A stretch of DNA of 36,667 nt from Methanosarcina sp. GTDB taxonomy: Archaea; Halobacteriota; Methanosarcinia; Methanosarcinales; Methanosarcinaceae. Shown piece after piece: positions 1 to 8,109 of the stretch. Within the stretch, counting starts at the first letter, position 1, and each line of letters begins with the position of its first letter. Location of the stretch: assembly GCF_028693135.1 (NCBI RefSeq), contig NZ_JAQUVZ010000036.1, forward strand, positions 1 to 36,667, in the 5' to 3' direction. Position numbers and translations under genes: made by a program. Below the pieces are notes generated by a model. It made no database searches and had not been told where the DNA came from. It saw nothing but the letters and a program-made list of their open reading frames with translations.

Positions 1-399
1 GATACAGGAATTATGCCGTATTTTGTCGAATTCGGCGGCCCTGTGAACAGTTTTGGAACTAACATCAATGGATATTTACTAGTAGGTTTCCAGGGATACA
101 GTTCCGAAAAAGTAAATGAATCACTAATTGATGAAATATATCAAGTAATAGATGTCCGCTGCGAACAGGAAGGCGTAAGCGACGTACCAGTCGTTTTTGA
201 GTTTATAGGATATATAACAGAAGCTGAAGAACTTTTACCAGAAGATGAGATCCCAAATGTGAATGAAAGTGATGACGCCAACTTATCAGGTAATGAAGAA
301 GAGACTGCTGTTAATGAGACAACCAATCAGATGCCTGGCTTTACTTCAATAATGGTCATTTTAGGGCTTTTATTGCTTTTGATCGTCAAGCGTTCATAA
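1..399 (+). CDS. C-terminal part of a PGF-CTERM surface protein (5' partial)
   Basis: The reading frame is open to the left edge (four codons precede the first ATG at 13), so this is the C-terminal part of a longer gene. The visible protein has a globular stretch (residues about 1-70 of the part starting at the ATG), an acidic Asn/Glu/Thr-rich linker, then PGFTSIMVILGLLLLLIVKRS-like ending: a PGF motif, one hydrophobic helix and a basic tail. That tripartite end is the PGF-CTERM sorting signal, which archaeosortase A processes so that the protein is lipid-anchored at the cell surface. It ends with TAA. The linker has several N-x-S/T sequons, as expected for an exported glycoprotein. I do not recognise the globular part. 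The same anchor type occurs in two of the surface proteins at 16960-21620. Confidence 0.75.
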   Translation, partial: DTGIMPYFVEFGGPVNSFGTNINGYLLVGFQGYSSEKVNESLIDEIYQVIDVRCEQEGVSDVPVVFEFIGYITEAEELLPEDEIPNVNESDDANLSGNEEETAVNETTNQMPGFTSIMVILGLLLLLIVKRS

Positions 400-697
400 C
401 TGCTTATTTCAGCCCAATACCCTACAATTTACTACAGGGGTGGGGGAAAATAAATCAGGGGTCAGGAAATGAGGAAAGGGATTAAGATGATAAGATCGGA
501 AGCGGTTAAATCTTCGAATCTGTTGTTGTTCGTTTTTTCTGTCGCTTTTCGTTTTCAATTTCTTTCGGGTTCATCTTTTTCATTTATTTTTGGAAAAGGC
601 CGGCTTCCTTCGTCAGCCGGTGAGTGCATGGGGACTAAGAATCAATATATACAAACCTTCTCAGGGTTCTATTTTGAGTCCTAAAACGGCTATCTCA
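400..697. other. Gene-free gap between convergent genes
   Basis: No convincing gene. The left gene ends at 399 on plus and the right gene ends at 698 on minus, so this is a shared 3' region. About 520-595 is a T-rich tract on the plus strand (several runs of five to six T), which could act as a U-rich archaeal terminator for the left gene. Short open frames here have no ribosome binding site and overlap the next gene antisense. Confidence 0.5.
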
Positions 698-1519
698 TTA
701 CTTTTTTCTAAACGCAACCTTCTCCCCACAGTACTTGTGAAGTTTTTTCGTTCCTCCTGCTTCGCTGACAATGGTAAGCATGGTCTCAGGGATGGTGATC
801 CGGGTGCCCATTACTGCTGTAATTCCTCGCTTGAAGAAAGGTTCCGGATAAAGAGGGGCGCTTGGACCGAGCAGGACAACTTCTCTAGCCTCTCCTTTTT
901 GGGCAAGAAGGTCGTCGAAGGTCCTGTTGGCGAGAGTACTTGCACTGAGGATGATCACATCCGCTTCAGGGAGGATCTCTCTGGCTTTTTCCGATGGCAG
1001 AGTCCTGGTTTGAGGAGCTTCGATTTCACGCTTTTCAAGGACTGTGAGTTTCTCGGTTATTTTCAGGATTTTCGGGACGAGAGGGCCGAAATAGCCAATC
1101 ATTGCAACCCTATCCCCGGGCTTTATAAGGTCCAGAATGTCCGAGCAGGAACGCTGGAAGTTTTCAGGTTCCAGGTCATGGAGCATATGGGAAAGCGCAT
1201 TTACGGTTGCCACTCCTACTGCTGCTTCAAGGGGATTTTCTGACAGGGCAAGTTCAAGCACTTTATCCGCAGTTTTGCCTTTCAGGGTTTCCGAAAAACC
1301 CAGAGCAGGGCAGCAGGAAAACTCGTTGAGGGGGGTGCAGGCAACACCTCCGTAGTTTTCGGAAAGCAGGACCCCGGTATAGGCGAGCCCTATCCTGACA
1401 TCCTGTACTTCGATTTCTTCAAGGACTGGTCCCAGGTCTTTTTTGAGTGCACTTACGAGGGAGGACAGGATTCCAGTTTCTTTTTCTCCTTCCTCGTTCA
1501 TTTTTATCATTTTTATCAT
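698..1519 (-). CDS. DUF364/DUF4213 family protein (putative heavy-metal chelation)
   Basis: 273 aa. The N-terminal part (about 10-110) resembles DUF4213. The C-terminal part (about 120-270) resembles the Rossmann-like DUF364 domain, including GDRVAMIGYFGPLVP at about 135-149 and a later GPSAPLYPEPFFKRG segment. Pfam describes both domains as putative heavy-metal chelation; no reaction is established. The start at 1519 is supported by a strong Shine-Dalgarno (ggagg, five bases upstream). Two further ATG codons follow in frame (MIKMIKM). It lies 100 bases downstream of modD on the same strand, as the last gene of the molybdate/tungstate operon, which suggests a role in handling molybdenum or tungsten after uptake. 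The exact function is inference from context; the family assignment is fairly secure. Confidence 0.72.
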   Translation of the reverse strand: MIKMIKMNEEGEKETGILSSLVSALKKDLGPVLEEIEVQDVRIGLAYTGVLLSENYGGVACTPLNEFSCCPALGFSETLKGKTADKVLELALSENPLEAAVGVATVNALSHMLHDLEPENFQRSCSDILDLIKPGDRVAMIGYFGPLVPKILKITEKLTVLEKREIEAPQTRTLPSEKAREILPEADVIILSASTLANRTFDDLLAQKGEAREVVLLGPSAPLYPEPFFKRGITAVMGTRITIPETMLTIVSEAGGTKKLHKYCGEKVAFRKK

Positions 1520-1619
1520 TTTTCCCTCCTTTTCTCCTTTTTATTCTTCTTTTTCCGGGGGTTTGCTCTTCCGGGATATTTTATTTCTGGCATGCAGTTA
1601 CCTTTTTCTTCTTTTTTTC

Positions 1620-2414
1620 TCAGGTCCTTTCGATCTTCGTTGTAAAGTCAAGGGGATTTGCGTAATAAGGAGCGCTTATAACGATAATGTCAACAAGAGG
1701 GGCGTATTCAGGAATCCTTTGCGCCTTAATTCCGCCCACTGCAAGCTCGAGTTTAGGGTTGAGTTTCTTAAGTTCGGGTCCTAGTTCCCGCAGTTCCTCA
1801 GGGGAGAGATGGTCAAGGAGCATGATATCCGACATTTCGGCATATTTGAATGCTTCTTCCCTCGATCTGGGCTCGATTTCTATTTTCTTCATAGCCCTGA
1901 GTTCTCCCAGTTCTCCGGCAACTTCCAGGTGGTTCTGGCTGAGCTGGATGGAATCGCTGAGAGAGTTCCTGTGAATGTCCCCCCCGCCTGCCCGGACGGC
2001 TTTGAGCTCAAATATCCGGGAACCGGGATGGGTCTTTCGGCTTGTTGCAATTATAATGTCAGGGTTTGCTTTTCTGGCTGCGCTTACGAAAGAAGAGGTT
2101 TTGCCTGCTATGGCACACATGATGGTAAGGAAAGTCTGAGAAACCCTCCACAATTTGAAAAGGGTTTTAAGTTCTCCTTCGGCTTCGAATATGCTGTCCT
2201 GAGGTTCGAATTTTTCTCCATCCCTGAGGTATTTCAGGACCTTAAGGCCCCCCTTTTTTTCATAATATTCGGCCAAGTCCTCGGCACAGGCGCAGACTCC
2301 GGCTTCCCTGGTCCGGATCCTGAGCGTTCCTTTTCCTTCAAGCCTGAGCAGTTCTGCACTTTCATCCTGGTAGGGGCAGTCTTCGTAAAAGTAAAGGTCA
2401 AAAAGGTCTATCAT
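1620..2414 (-). CDS. modD: ModD, quinolinate-phosphoribosyltransferase-like protein of Mo/W transport operons
   Basis: 264 aa from the ATG at 2414. The protein has the type II phosphoribosyltransferase fold signature of nicotinate-nucleotide pyrophosphorylases: SRKTHPG at about 125-131 and GGGDIHR at about 143-149, both substrate-phosphate-binding motifs in that family. ModD is the paralogue found in molybdenum transport operons; its real substrate is not known. I prefer ATG 2414 over an in-frame TTG at 2426, because the GAGG ribosome binding site lies six bases before the ATG and overlaps the TTG codon. It follows modC after a 210-base gap that holds a 12-bp tandem repeat, and precedes the DUF364 gene. 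Length is close to other ModD proteins. Confidence 0.85.
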   Translation of the reverse strand: MIDLFDLYFYEDCPYQDESAELLRLEGKGTLRIRTREAGVCACAEDLAEYYEKKGGLKVLKYLRDGEKFEPQDSIFEAEGELKTLFKLWRVSQTFLTIMCAIAGKTSSFVSAARKANPDIIIATSRKTHPGSRIFELKAVRAGGGDIHRNSLSDSIQLSQNHLEVAGELGELRAMKKIEIEPRSREEAFKYAEMSDIMLLDHLSPEELRELGPELKKLNPKLELAVGGIKAQRIPEYAPLVDIIVISAPYYANPLDFTTKIERT

Positions 2415-2458
2415 GCTTTGCCTCAAAAATTCTTATTTTTATGTTGCTATTTGTTTTT

Positions 2459-2542
2459 CTTGACGTTTTTCTTGACGTTTTTCTTGACGTTTTTCTTGAC
2501 GTTTTTCTTGATGTTTTTCTTGACGTTTTTCTTGACGTTTTC
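2459..2542. repeat. 12-bp tandem repeat, 7 copies, between modC and modD
   Basis: Seven consecutive copies of cttgacgttttt. The fifth has T for C and the last ends in C. The array lies in the modC-modD gap, 45 bases upstream of the modD ATG, so it falls in the operon's intercistronic mRNA. Because 12 is a multiple of three, one minus-strand frame reads K-T-S-R over and over, but that frame is not in phase with modD and has no ribosome binding site. Confidence 0.95.
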
Positions 2543-2624
2543 CTTGCTGTTAGTTTTTTCGTATCAATTTCGTTGTTCCCGATCAATGTCCATTTTGAAT
2601 GCTTTTAGGTTATCTCTGGCGTGT

Positions 2625-3686
2625 TTACCTTATTATCCTGGCATTTGAAGCTTTAAAGACGGCATAGATCTCCCTTCCCGGTTCGAGACCCAGCATTTCA
2701 CATGAAGTCGGCGTAATAACTGCTTTAATTTCTGCACTCCCCATCTTTACCTCGACCACGACCAGGTGTTCTTTTTTGAAAATTCCTGAAACTTTTCCCT
2801 TCAAAATGTTCCGGGCCGAACTTTCCACAGTCTCTCTGGCAAGAATGACTTCTTCCGGGCGGATGGAGACAGTGACCTCTTCTCCGGGTTCGGCGGGGTC
2901 TGTAGAATAGATTTCCAGGCCTTCGGCTTCAACTACTGCGAGTTTTCCTTCGAGAGCCTTTACCTTTCCTTTCAACACATTGGTGCCCAGAAACTCGGCC
3001 ACGAAATCCGGAGATGGTCGCTTGAAGACAGATTCCGGGTCTCCTGCCTGCATAACTTCCCCTTTTCTTATGACAACCACCCGGTTTGCCAGGGCCCAGA
3101 CATCTTCAAAATCATGGGTCACGTGCAGGACAGTGGTACTGTAATCCGCAATTGCCTTTTTCAGCATCTCCCTTAACTTTTCCCGTGTTCTTGTATCAAG
3201 GGCGCTGAAGGGCTCGTCCAGAAGGAGCAGCTTTGGTCTTGCAACCAGGCTTCTTGCAAGGGCTGCCCTTTGCTTTTCTCCTCCGCTAAGAGTAGTTGGT
3301 TTTCTGTGCAGGAGTTCGCTTATCCCGAGGACTTCAGCAACCTGCTTTACTTCGGTTTCTATCTGCTTTTTGTCCTTTACCTTTTTCCTGAGGGCATATG
3401 CTATGTTTTCGAAAACGTTCATGTGGGGAAAAAGCATGTGGTCCTGGTACACTATGCTGATATGCCTCATGTCGGGAGGAAGGTCGGTAATATCTTTTCC
3501 TTCCAGGATAATCCGGCCTTTTTCGAGTCCGTAAAATCCTATTATGGTTTCAAGGATCAGGGACTTTCCGCTGCCTGAGGGACCGATCAGCGCCAGATAA
3601 TCTCCTTTTTCGGCTTTGAGTCCTATACCACTGAGTTCGAAACCCCCAACGTCAAGGCAGAGGTCTCTGATCTCAAGGAAACTCAC
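2625..3686 (-). CDS. modC: Molybdate/tungstate ABC transporter ATP-binding protein
   Basis: 353 aa. The N-terminal ABC ATPase has Walker A GPSGSGKS at 35-42, Q-loop Q81, signature LSGGE at 133-137, Walker B LLLLDEP at 153-159 and the H-loop H191. After residue 235 comes a regulatory extension ending in a TOBE/Mop-like domain (about 290-353), which binds oxyanion in ModC/WtpC proteins and can give feedback inhibition. It energises uptake through the permease encoded just upstream. The start is GTG at 3686, overlapping the permease stop codon (GTGA), with ggagg six bases before it, so translation is probably coupled. Molybdate and tungstate cannot be told apart from sequence alone; wtpC is the alternative name. 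Confidence 0.9.
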   Translation of the reverse strand: MSFLEIRDLCLDVGGFELSGIGLKAEKGDYLALIGPSGSGKSLILETIIGFYGLEKGRIILEGKDITDLPPDMRHISIVYQDHMLFPHMNVFENIAYALRKKVKDKKQIETEVKQVAEVLGISELLHRKPTTLSGGEKQRAALARSLVARPKLLLLDEPFSALDTRTREKLREMLKKAIADYSTTVLHVTHDFEDVWALANRVVVIRKGEVMQAGDPESVFKRPSPDFVAEFLGTNVLKGKVKALEGKLAVVEAEGLEIYSTDPAEPGEEVTVSIRPEEVILARETVESSARNILKGKVSGIFKKEHLVVVEVKMGSAEIKAVITPTSCEMLGLEPGREIYAVFKASNARIIR

Positions 3687-4489
3687 AGCTTTCCTCCTTC
3701 GAACCTCTCGAAACTAAGGATTGCAAGAAAAGCAATTCCCATCAACAAAATTCCACTTGTGATTGCCATTTCCAGGTTCCCGTAGGAAATGTTCAGGTAA
3801 AGGGTCACAGGCAGGACTTCGGTATGCATATAGGAGCCTCCCGCAAGAACCAGGACGGCCCCAAAAGCCCCTATGCACCGGGCAAAGGTAATAACGCTCG
3901 AAGCAAAGAGTCCGCTCCTGGCCATCGGGAGGGTCACATGCCTGAAAGTTTCGAATTCCCCATACCCGAAACTCCTTGAGACCTGTTCGTATCGCGGGTT
4001 GATGTCTTCAAAGGTAGAGTAGATAACCCTTACAGCATAAGGAAAAGCGACAAAAAACTGGGCAACCACTATTCCGAGCTTGCTAAAGATCACCTTTATT
4101 CCTGCCATCTCAAGGTAAGGTCCGAGAAATCCGTGTCCGAAAAGAAGCAGGAGTGCAAGGCCCATGACCAGTTCAGGAAACGCCATAGGAAGCCCAAGTA
4201 CTGCCTTTACCATCCTTTTTCCCGGAAAAGAATAACGGGAAAGGGCATAGGCTGTTGGGATTGAACAGCACATGACAGAAAATGTCGAAGCTGACGAGGT
4301 CAGCATTGAAAGCTTCATGGAATAGAACATCTCTTCCGAAAGCAGGGATGAGATTATTTCCGAGGGTTTCAGGACGAAGAGCAGAACCCCTATGGATGAA
4401 AAAAGTAAGAAAGTGAAGAAGAAGGCAATGCCTACTGTGAGGTTCCTGAACCAGGAGTTGTTCATTCCCGGGGATCTTAAGAATTGCAT
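3683..4489 (-). CDS. modB: Molybdate/tungstate ABC transporter permease
   Basis: 268 aa integral membrane protein of the binding-protein-dependent transport permease family, with about six hydrophobic segments. The cytoplasmic EAA-type loop is visible as VSRSFGYGEFETFRHVTLP, the contact with the ATPase. It forms the membrane channel that receives oxyanion from the lipoprotein encoded upstream. The assigned ATG at 4489 overlaps the end of modA by 13 bases, which fits translational coupling. A second in-frame ATG at 4465 gives a slightly shorter N-terminus, but neither has a good Shine-Dalgarno. The 3' end overlaps the GTG start of modC. wtpB is the alternative name. Confidence 0.88.
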   Translation of the reverse strand: MQFLRSPGMNNSWFRNLTVGIAFFFTFLLFSSIGVLLFVLKPSEIISSLLSEEMFYSMKLSMLTSSASTFSVMCCSIPTAYALSRYSFPGKRMVKAVLGLPMAFPELVMGLALLLLFGHGFLGPYLEMAGIKVIFSKLGIVVAQFFVAFPYAVRVIYSTFEDINPRYEQVSRSFGYGEFETFRHVTLPMARSGLFASSVITFARCIGAFGAVLVLAGGSYMHTEVLPVTLYLNISYGNLEMAITSGILLMGIAFLAILSFERFEGGKL

Positions 4490-5295
4490 GGCTCAAAGCC
4501 CCATTTTTCCCAGGTCTTTTCTGCCTCTTCTCCAGCAATGTAAGTGTTGAAAGCCTTTGCCAGTTCCGGGTCTTCGGTGTATACGGAAACTGCTGTAGGT
4601 ATGGTTTTTATTTTATTCTGTTTTTCAGGAATCTGGATAATTTTGAGTTTCCCGCTGGCTTCTCCCCAGTTTGCCATGTCTTCCCAGATAATTGCCGCAT
4701 CTACTTCTTCGGATACAACGTAGATGAGAAGCTGGTTTACGGTTGCAGTTCTGACAATTGTGTTATTCTCAACTTCGGGAAGGATGCCTGCCTTTTCACA
4801 GATCGCTTCCGAGACTCTGCCTATTGCAGGCCCGTTAGGGTCTCCAAGCGCCAGTTTTACTCCGGGTTTTGCAAGGTCTTCAAGCCCGCTTATGTTTGCC
4901 GGGTTTTTATCAGGAACTGCAATTACCGGAATATGCAGGGTCAGGTTTGTCACGCTGTCATTGAAAACATAATTCCTGTCCATAGCCTGTTTGGTGTAGT
5001 AGTAGTCCCCGGGAATAAAAACATCACACTCTTTTGAGGTCAGGATTCCGAAGATTTCGGCACTTCCTCCGTAGCGCACCTCAACATCTGCCCCGGTCTC
5101 GTTTTCAAAATTCCCGATCAACTCGGTCATGGGCTTTATCAGCCCGGCTCCGGAACAAACCGTGATCTGCCTTCCCTCAAACTCTTTTCCCTGGTTTTCC
5201 AAAACAGGTGTAGATGCTCCTTTTTCAGCACACCCGGAACCAGCCAGGGTTATTGCCAGTATCATAATAATTATGAATGCGCAGACTTTTTTCAT
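4477..5295 (-). CDS. modA: Molybdate/tungstate-binding lipoprotein
   Basis: 272 aa solute-binding protein. The N-terminus is a lipoprotein signal peptide: basic MKK, a hydrophobic core, and lipobox LAGSGC with Cys22 as the lipidated residue. The mature part is a two-lobed ModA-type binding protein, with early GAGLIKPMTELI, then YGGSAEIFG, and GDPNGPAIGR, a motif typical of ModA. It captures oxyanion outside the membrane and delivers it to the permease. It is the first gene of the operon modA-modB-modC-modD-DUF364, all on the minus strand. At 272 aa it is closer to bacterial ModA in length than to the longer archaeal WtpA, but substrate preference is not provable here. Confidence 0.88.
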   Translation of the reverse strand: MKKVCAFIIIMILAITLAGSGCAEKGASTPVLENQGKEFEGRQITVCSGAGLIKPMTELIGNFENETGADVEVRYGGSAEIFGILTSKECDVFIPGDYYYTKQAMDRNYVFNDSVTNLTLHIPVIAVPDKNPANISGLEDLAKPGVKLALGDPNGPAIGRVSEAICEKAGILPEVENNTIVRTATVNQLLIYVVSEEVDAAIIWEDMANWGEASGKLKIIQIPEKQNKIKTIPTAVSVYTEDPELAKAFNTYIAGEEAEKTWEKWGFEPCNS

Positions 5296-5339
5296 TCAAA
5301 TACCTCTTCAGATTGAAGTTCAATGATATGTCTGAACAC

Positions 5340-5400
5340 ACATAACGGTTAATATAGTTTTTTATAATAATATTCTGTACAAATATTACATAAAAGTATT
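5340..5400 (-). promoter_or_regulatory. Probable promoter of the mod operon
   Basis: In the AT-rich gap upstream of modA, the minus strand reads TATTATTATAAAAAAC around 5355-5375, a good archaeal TATA box, 60-80 bases before the modA ATG. No molybdate-responsive operator could be identified by eye. Confidence 0.4.
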
Positions 5401-5467
5401 ATGGGATTCAGGCTGCTTCTCAGTCCCGAATTCTCAAAAAACGAAATGAAGGCGTTTTCCTCTGTAT

Positions 5468-6109
5468 TTAAAGTTCAAATATTCTATTTCTATATTTATC
5501 GAGTTCTTCAGCCCCTTTTTCCTTTGAAAGGCTGCTCACCTCGTAGATAATATGGGACGGCAGTACTTTCATCCCCATGTACTCAAAGATGCAGTGAGTT
5601 ACCGACTCAAGGTGCTTGTTCAGGTCCCCATGTGCCCCTCCTTCGGAATACCACTCCTTTGAAGCTCCTGTGGTGGTGGCAATCATTGCAGTTTTTCCTT
5701 TCAGGAGCCCGGTCTCATAGGCACTGCTTGTGATAGGGTTGAATCCAAAGCCCGGAGCCAGGACCCTGTCTATCCAGCCTTTCATTATCGCGGGCATGGA
5801 CGTGAAGTATATCGGGAACTGAACGATGAGGAGGTCTGCCCACTTTACTTTTTCCATCTCCTCTTTTATGTCAGGCGCAAAAGCTCCGGTTTTCGAGGCA
5901 TGGATTGCTTCAAGGAAAGGCTTGAAAATATCCGGCTTTTTTCGTTCTGTGAAGTCCCCTGCATTGAGCACGGGATTGAAGTTCATTGCGTAAAGGTCTG
6001 ACAGTCTTACTTCGTTGCCTTTTTCTTTCAGGGCAGCGAGAGCTGTGTTTTTCAGGGCGGCATTAAAGGATGTTGGCTCAGGGTGTGCATAAACATAAAG
6101 AATTTTCAT
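5468..6109 (-). CDS. NAD(P)H:quinone oxidoreductase-type flavoprotein (Flavodoxin_2 / NQO family)
   Basis: 213 aa. The N-terminus MKILYVYAHPEPTSFN is the family's phosphate-binding start. The later FPIYFTSMPAIMKGWIDRV followed by GFGF matches the NQO1/MdaB/KefF-like signature (FP-x-PA-x-KGW-DRV). Such proteins bind FAD or FMN and reduce quinones, or act as electrophile detoxifiers, with two-electron transfer from NAD(P)H in the cytoplasm. It reads alone on minus, with a TATA box about 40 bases upstream. It is one of several flavin or redox genes in 5.5-10.7 kb around an HxlR regulator, which supports a quinone or electrophile defence role. The substrate is not known. Confidence 0.85.
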   Translation of the reverse strand: MKILYVYAHPEPTSFNAALKNTALAALKEKGNEVRLSDLYAMNFNPVLNAGDFTERKKPDIFKPFLEAIHASKTGAFAPDIKEEMEKVKWADLLIVQFPIYFTSMPAIMKGWIDRVLAPGFGFNPITSSAYETGLLKGKTAMIATTTGASKEWYSEGGAHGDLNKHLESVTHCIFEYMGMKVLPSHIIYEVSSLSKEKGAEELDKYRNRIFEL

Positions 6110-6147
6110 TTAATTCCCCCTTATTCTATCCATAAAATTCATTTCCT

Positions 6148-6157
6148 TTTATAAATA
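6148..6157 (-). promoter_or_regulatory. TATA box for the NQO-like gene
   Basis: The minus strand reads TATTTATAAA, 39-48 bases upstream of the ATG at 6109, followed by AAGG. This spacing puts the transcription start about 15-20 bases before the ATG. Confidence 0.5.
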
Positions 6158-6319
6158 AGTAAGGCTGCCTCTTTCTTTGAGGCAAAAAAGGTTGTTTTCC
6201 GGTATGTGGTGATATTATTATATTCTGAATTCCTGTCGGGCTGAAGCTTTCTTTTTTATCTTCTGTATGCAGGCGGGCTCAAGGAGCTCAAGGGGCTCAA
6301 AGCATGCGAAAAAGAGGGC

Positions 6320-6366
6320 CTGAAAAACCGTTTACGGTATTTAGATTACGTAAACCAGCTTTTCAG
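6320..6366. promoter_or_regulatory. Long imperfect inverted repeat between two flavoprotein genes
   Basis: ctgaaaa and gtttacg in the left arm pair with cgtaaac and ttttcag in the right arm, around a 12-base loop. It lies 57-103 bases downstream of the stop of the Isf-like gene (6423, minus), and over 200 bases upstream of the NQO-like gene. It may be a terminator hairpin or a regulator site; sequence alone cannot decide. The rest of the gap 6110-6422 shows no gene. Confidence 0.45.
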
Positions 6367-6422
6367 GGAGTGCTATAAATTATACCTTCAAATAAATATT
6401 ACACATTAGCCAGGAGTAAGAG

Positions 6423-6998
6423 TTATGCATTGAGTTTTTTCAAAAGCCATGCCATATTTTGTCCCAGAACCTGCATGGTCTGGACGCCCTCTTCGTCTTT
6501 TTCGACATCCCCTTCAGCAAGCCCTATCCCTATATTCCAGTAACTGGATCCTGGAATTATCATCTGGGAAATCGTGAAGAAGTGGTTGATAGAATCGAAG
6601 GCATGGACAGCTCCAGCCCTCCTTACTGCAACAACGGCTGCTCCTACTTTCCGCTTGAAAATAGAGCCATTTGCAATTGCAACGAAACCTGCTCTATCCA
6701 TAAGGGCTTTGAGCTCAGGCGTCAGGTCTGCGAAATATGTGGGTGAGGCAAGGATTATGCCGTCGGCTTCAAACATTTTCTCAATGCAGTCATTGACGAT
6801 GTCTTTGTCAATTACACACTTTCGGTCTTTGTTTTCAAAGCATTTTGTACAGGCTGTACAGCCGTGGATACTTTTTCCCCCTACCTGCACTGTCTCGGTT
6901 TCGATCCCTTCTTTTTCAAGCTCTTCAAGGACGTGCTTTATGAGAGAGGCTGTATTGCCTTCCTTCCGTGGGCTTCCGTTAAATGCGACGACTTTCAT
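6423..6998 (-). CDS. Isf-like iron-sulfur flavoprotein / NADPH-dependent FMN reductase family
   Basis: 191 aa flavodoxin-fold protein. The FMN phosphate loop GSPRKEGNT is at 8-16, and [18 protein letters not shown] is the second flavin-side motif. Cysteines C47, C50, C53 and C61 form CX2CX2CX7C, the compact 4Fe-4S motif of the Methanosarcina iron-sulfur flavoprotein Isf (described as CX2CX2CX4-7C). Isf proteins move electrons from ferredoxin and have been linked to reduction of O2 or peroxide. A role in oxidative or redox stress is therefore likely, though the partner is not shown. The ATG at 6998 follows a GGGGGAT ribosome binding site. It is monocistronic on minus, with AT-rich promoter DNA at about 7020-7050. 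Confidence 0.82.
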   Translation of the reverse strand: MKVVAFNGSPRKEGNTASLIKHVLEELEKEGIETETVQVGGKSIHGCTACTKCFENKDRKCVIDKDIVNDCIEKMFEADGIILASPTYFADLTPELKALMDRAGFVAIANGSIFKRKVGAAVVAVRRAGAVHAFDSINHFFTISQMIIPGSSYWNIGIGLAEGDVEKDEEGVQTMQVLGQNMAWLLKKLNA

Positions 6999-7104
6999 TG
7001 TTTATATCCCCCGATTAATTTCTGCATTTATATCTTATATGTTTGATGGAACTCCTTCAAAAAACGAATGGGAGTAGAATTTGAGGAATAAATGAAAAAG
7101 TAAA

Positions 7105-7404
7105 TCACAGCTTTTTTCCGTATACATTAATTTCAGTTTCTTTCTCAAGACATTCTGAAAGCAAAGGAAACATTTCTTTAAAATGATTGGAGTTTAAGTG
7201 TTCGTCCAGGCTGCTTTTATCTTTCCACTCTTCTAACATAGTCAGGATTTCTGAATTCTCTAATTCCTGATACACCCCATATTCTATGCAGCCTTCTTCT
7301 TTTAATGATTCTTCAACAAGGTTTTTACACAAATCCATAAATTCTTGAATTTTTTCAGGTTTGACCTGGTTTTTTGCAACAACTCTTATAGTCAATAAAA
7401 TCAC
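7105..7404 (-). CDS. ABM-domain protein, putative quinol monooxygenase (YgiN-like)
   Basis: 99 aa, a single antibiotic biosynthesis monooxygenase (ABM) ferredoxin-like domain. It has an opening beta strand (LTIRVVAKNQVKPEK), EGCIEYGVYQ and the LEEWKDKSSLDEHLNSNHF segment typical of the family, with the conserved E/W and H residues. Members act on quinols or other aromatic electron-rich compounds, or bind haem. The listed start is GTG at 7404. TTG at 7395 is also possible, since GGTGAT lies just before it and fits the anti-SD well. It starts 51 bases after the nitroreductase stop on the same strand, so the two probably form an operon in the redox-defence island. Confidence 0.78.
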   Translation of the reverse strand: MILLTIRVVAKNQVKPEKIQEFMDLCKNLVEESLKEEGCIEYGVYQELENSEILTMLEEWKDKSSLDEHLNSNHFKEMFPLLSECLEKETEINVYGKKL

Positions 7405-7455
7405 CCGTTTGTACAGATTCTTGATTCTCTCAGTATTACGGCATCAATCACGGAA

Positions 7456-7980
7456 TCATTCTTTCTTCTGACCGTACCTGTTGTGGTAGACTTTTTCTTC
7501 CCTGTACCGGTCCTGAGGTTCTGGTTTTTGAGCCGGATAGCCGATAGGTACAAGCCCCAGAGGAAATACATGATCCGGCAATCCAAAAGCTTTCCGGAAG
7601 CCTTTAACCTTATCTGTCATGGGAAAAATCCCTGTCCAGACCGCCCCAAGCCCGAAATCGTGAGCTGAAAGCAGGAGGTTCTGAATGGCTGCCGAGCAGT
7701 CCTGAACCCAGTACCCGGGAGCTTTTTCCTGGGTAGTATCCCCGCAGACCAGGATTGCAAGAGGAGCTTCCCTGCACATGCCTGCATAGGCGCTGTATGT
7801 GGGAATTTCATCAAGGAGTTTCCGGTCATCAATAACAATAAAGACCCAGGGCTGGGCATTAACTGCAGACGGAGCGCTCATTGCAGCCCTGAGCAGTTCG
7901 GTAATAAGCTCCCTCGGAACTGGCCTATCTGTATATTTTCGAATACTTCGGCGAGTGTGGATTGCTTCAAGAGTTTCCAT
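7456..7980 (-). CDS. Nitroreductase family protein
   Basis: 174 aa. The N-terminal RRSIRKY (10-16) and SAPSAVNAQPWVFIVI are the FMN-binding signatures of the nitroreductase superfamily, and GLGAVWTG is the third conserved motif. These dimeric FMN enzymes reduce nitroaromatics, quinones or flavins with NAD(P)H. The ATG at 7980 has AAGGAG seven bases upstream. It is the first gene of a probable two-gene unit with the ABM protein. The bacterial parallel is the pairing of nitroreductases with HxlR regulators (YodB/HypR) in quinone stress. Confidence 0.87.
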   Translation of the reverse strand: METLEAIHTRRSIRKYTDRPVPRELITELLRAAMSAPSAVNAQPWVFIVIDDRKLLDEIPTYSAYAGMCREAPLAILVCGDTTQEKAPGYWVQDCSAAIQNLLLSAHDFGLGAVWTGIFPMTDKVKGFRKAFGLPDHVFPLGLVPIGYPAQKPEPQDRYREEKVYHNRYGQKKE

Positions 7981-8109
7981 ATTCAGACTCCTTATCCATT
8001 TCTAAAAGATCTCTAATAAGAGTAGGGCGGAGGATAATCTCTTCAGTTTTCTCTCGCCCTTTTTACTGCCTTTCCCTGTTTTATTTTCCTTTATTTTCCT
8101 CTAATCTCT

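Noticed and set aside
590-1243. 217-codon plus-strand frame
   Set aside because: Antisense to the DUF364 gene, which has family motifs and a strong ribosome binding site; the frame follows from its codon use.
2398-2586. 62-codon minus-strand frame with seven KTSR repeats
   Set aside because: It is only the 12-bp tandem repeat read in one frame, out of phase with modD, with no ribosome binding site.
1809-2648. 279-codon plus-strand frame
   Set aside because: Antisense to modD and passing through the 12-bp repeat; Phe-rich shadow protein without family motifs.
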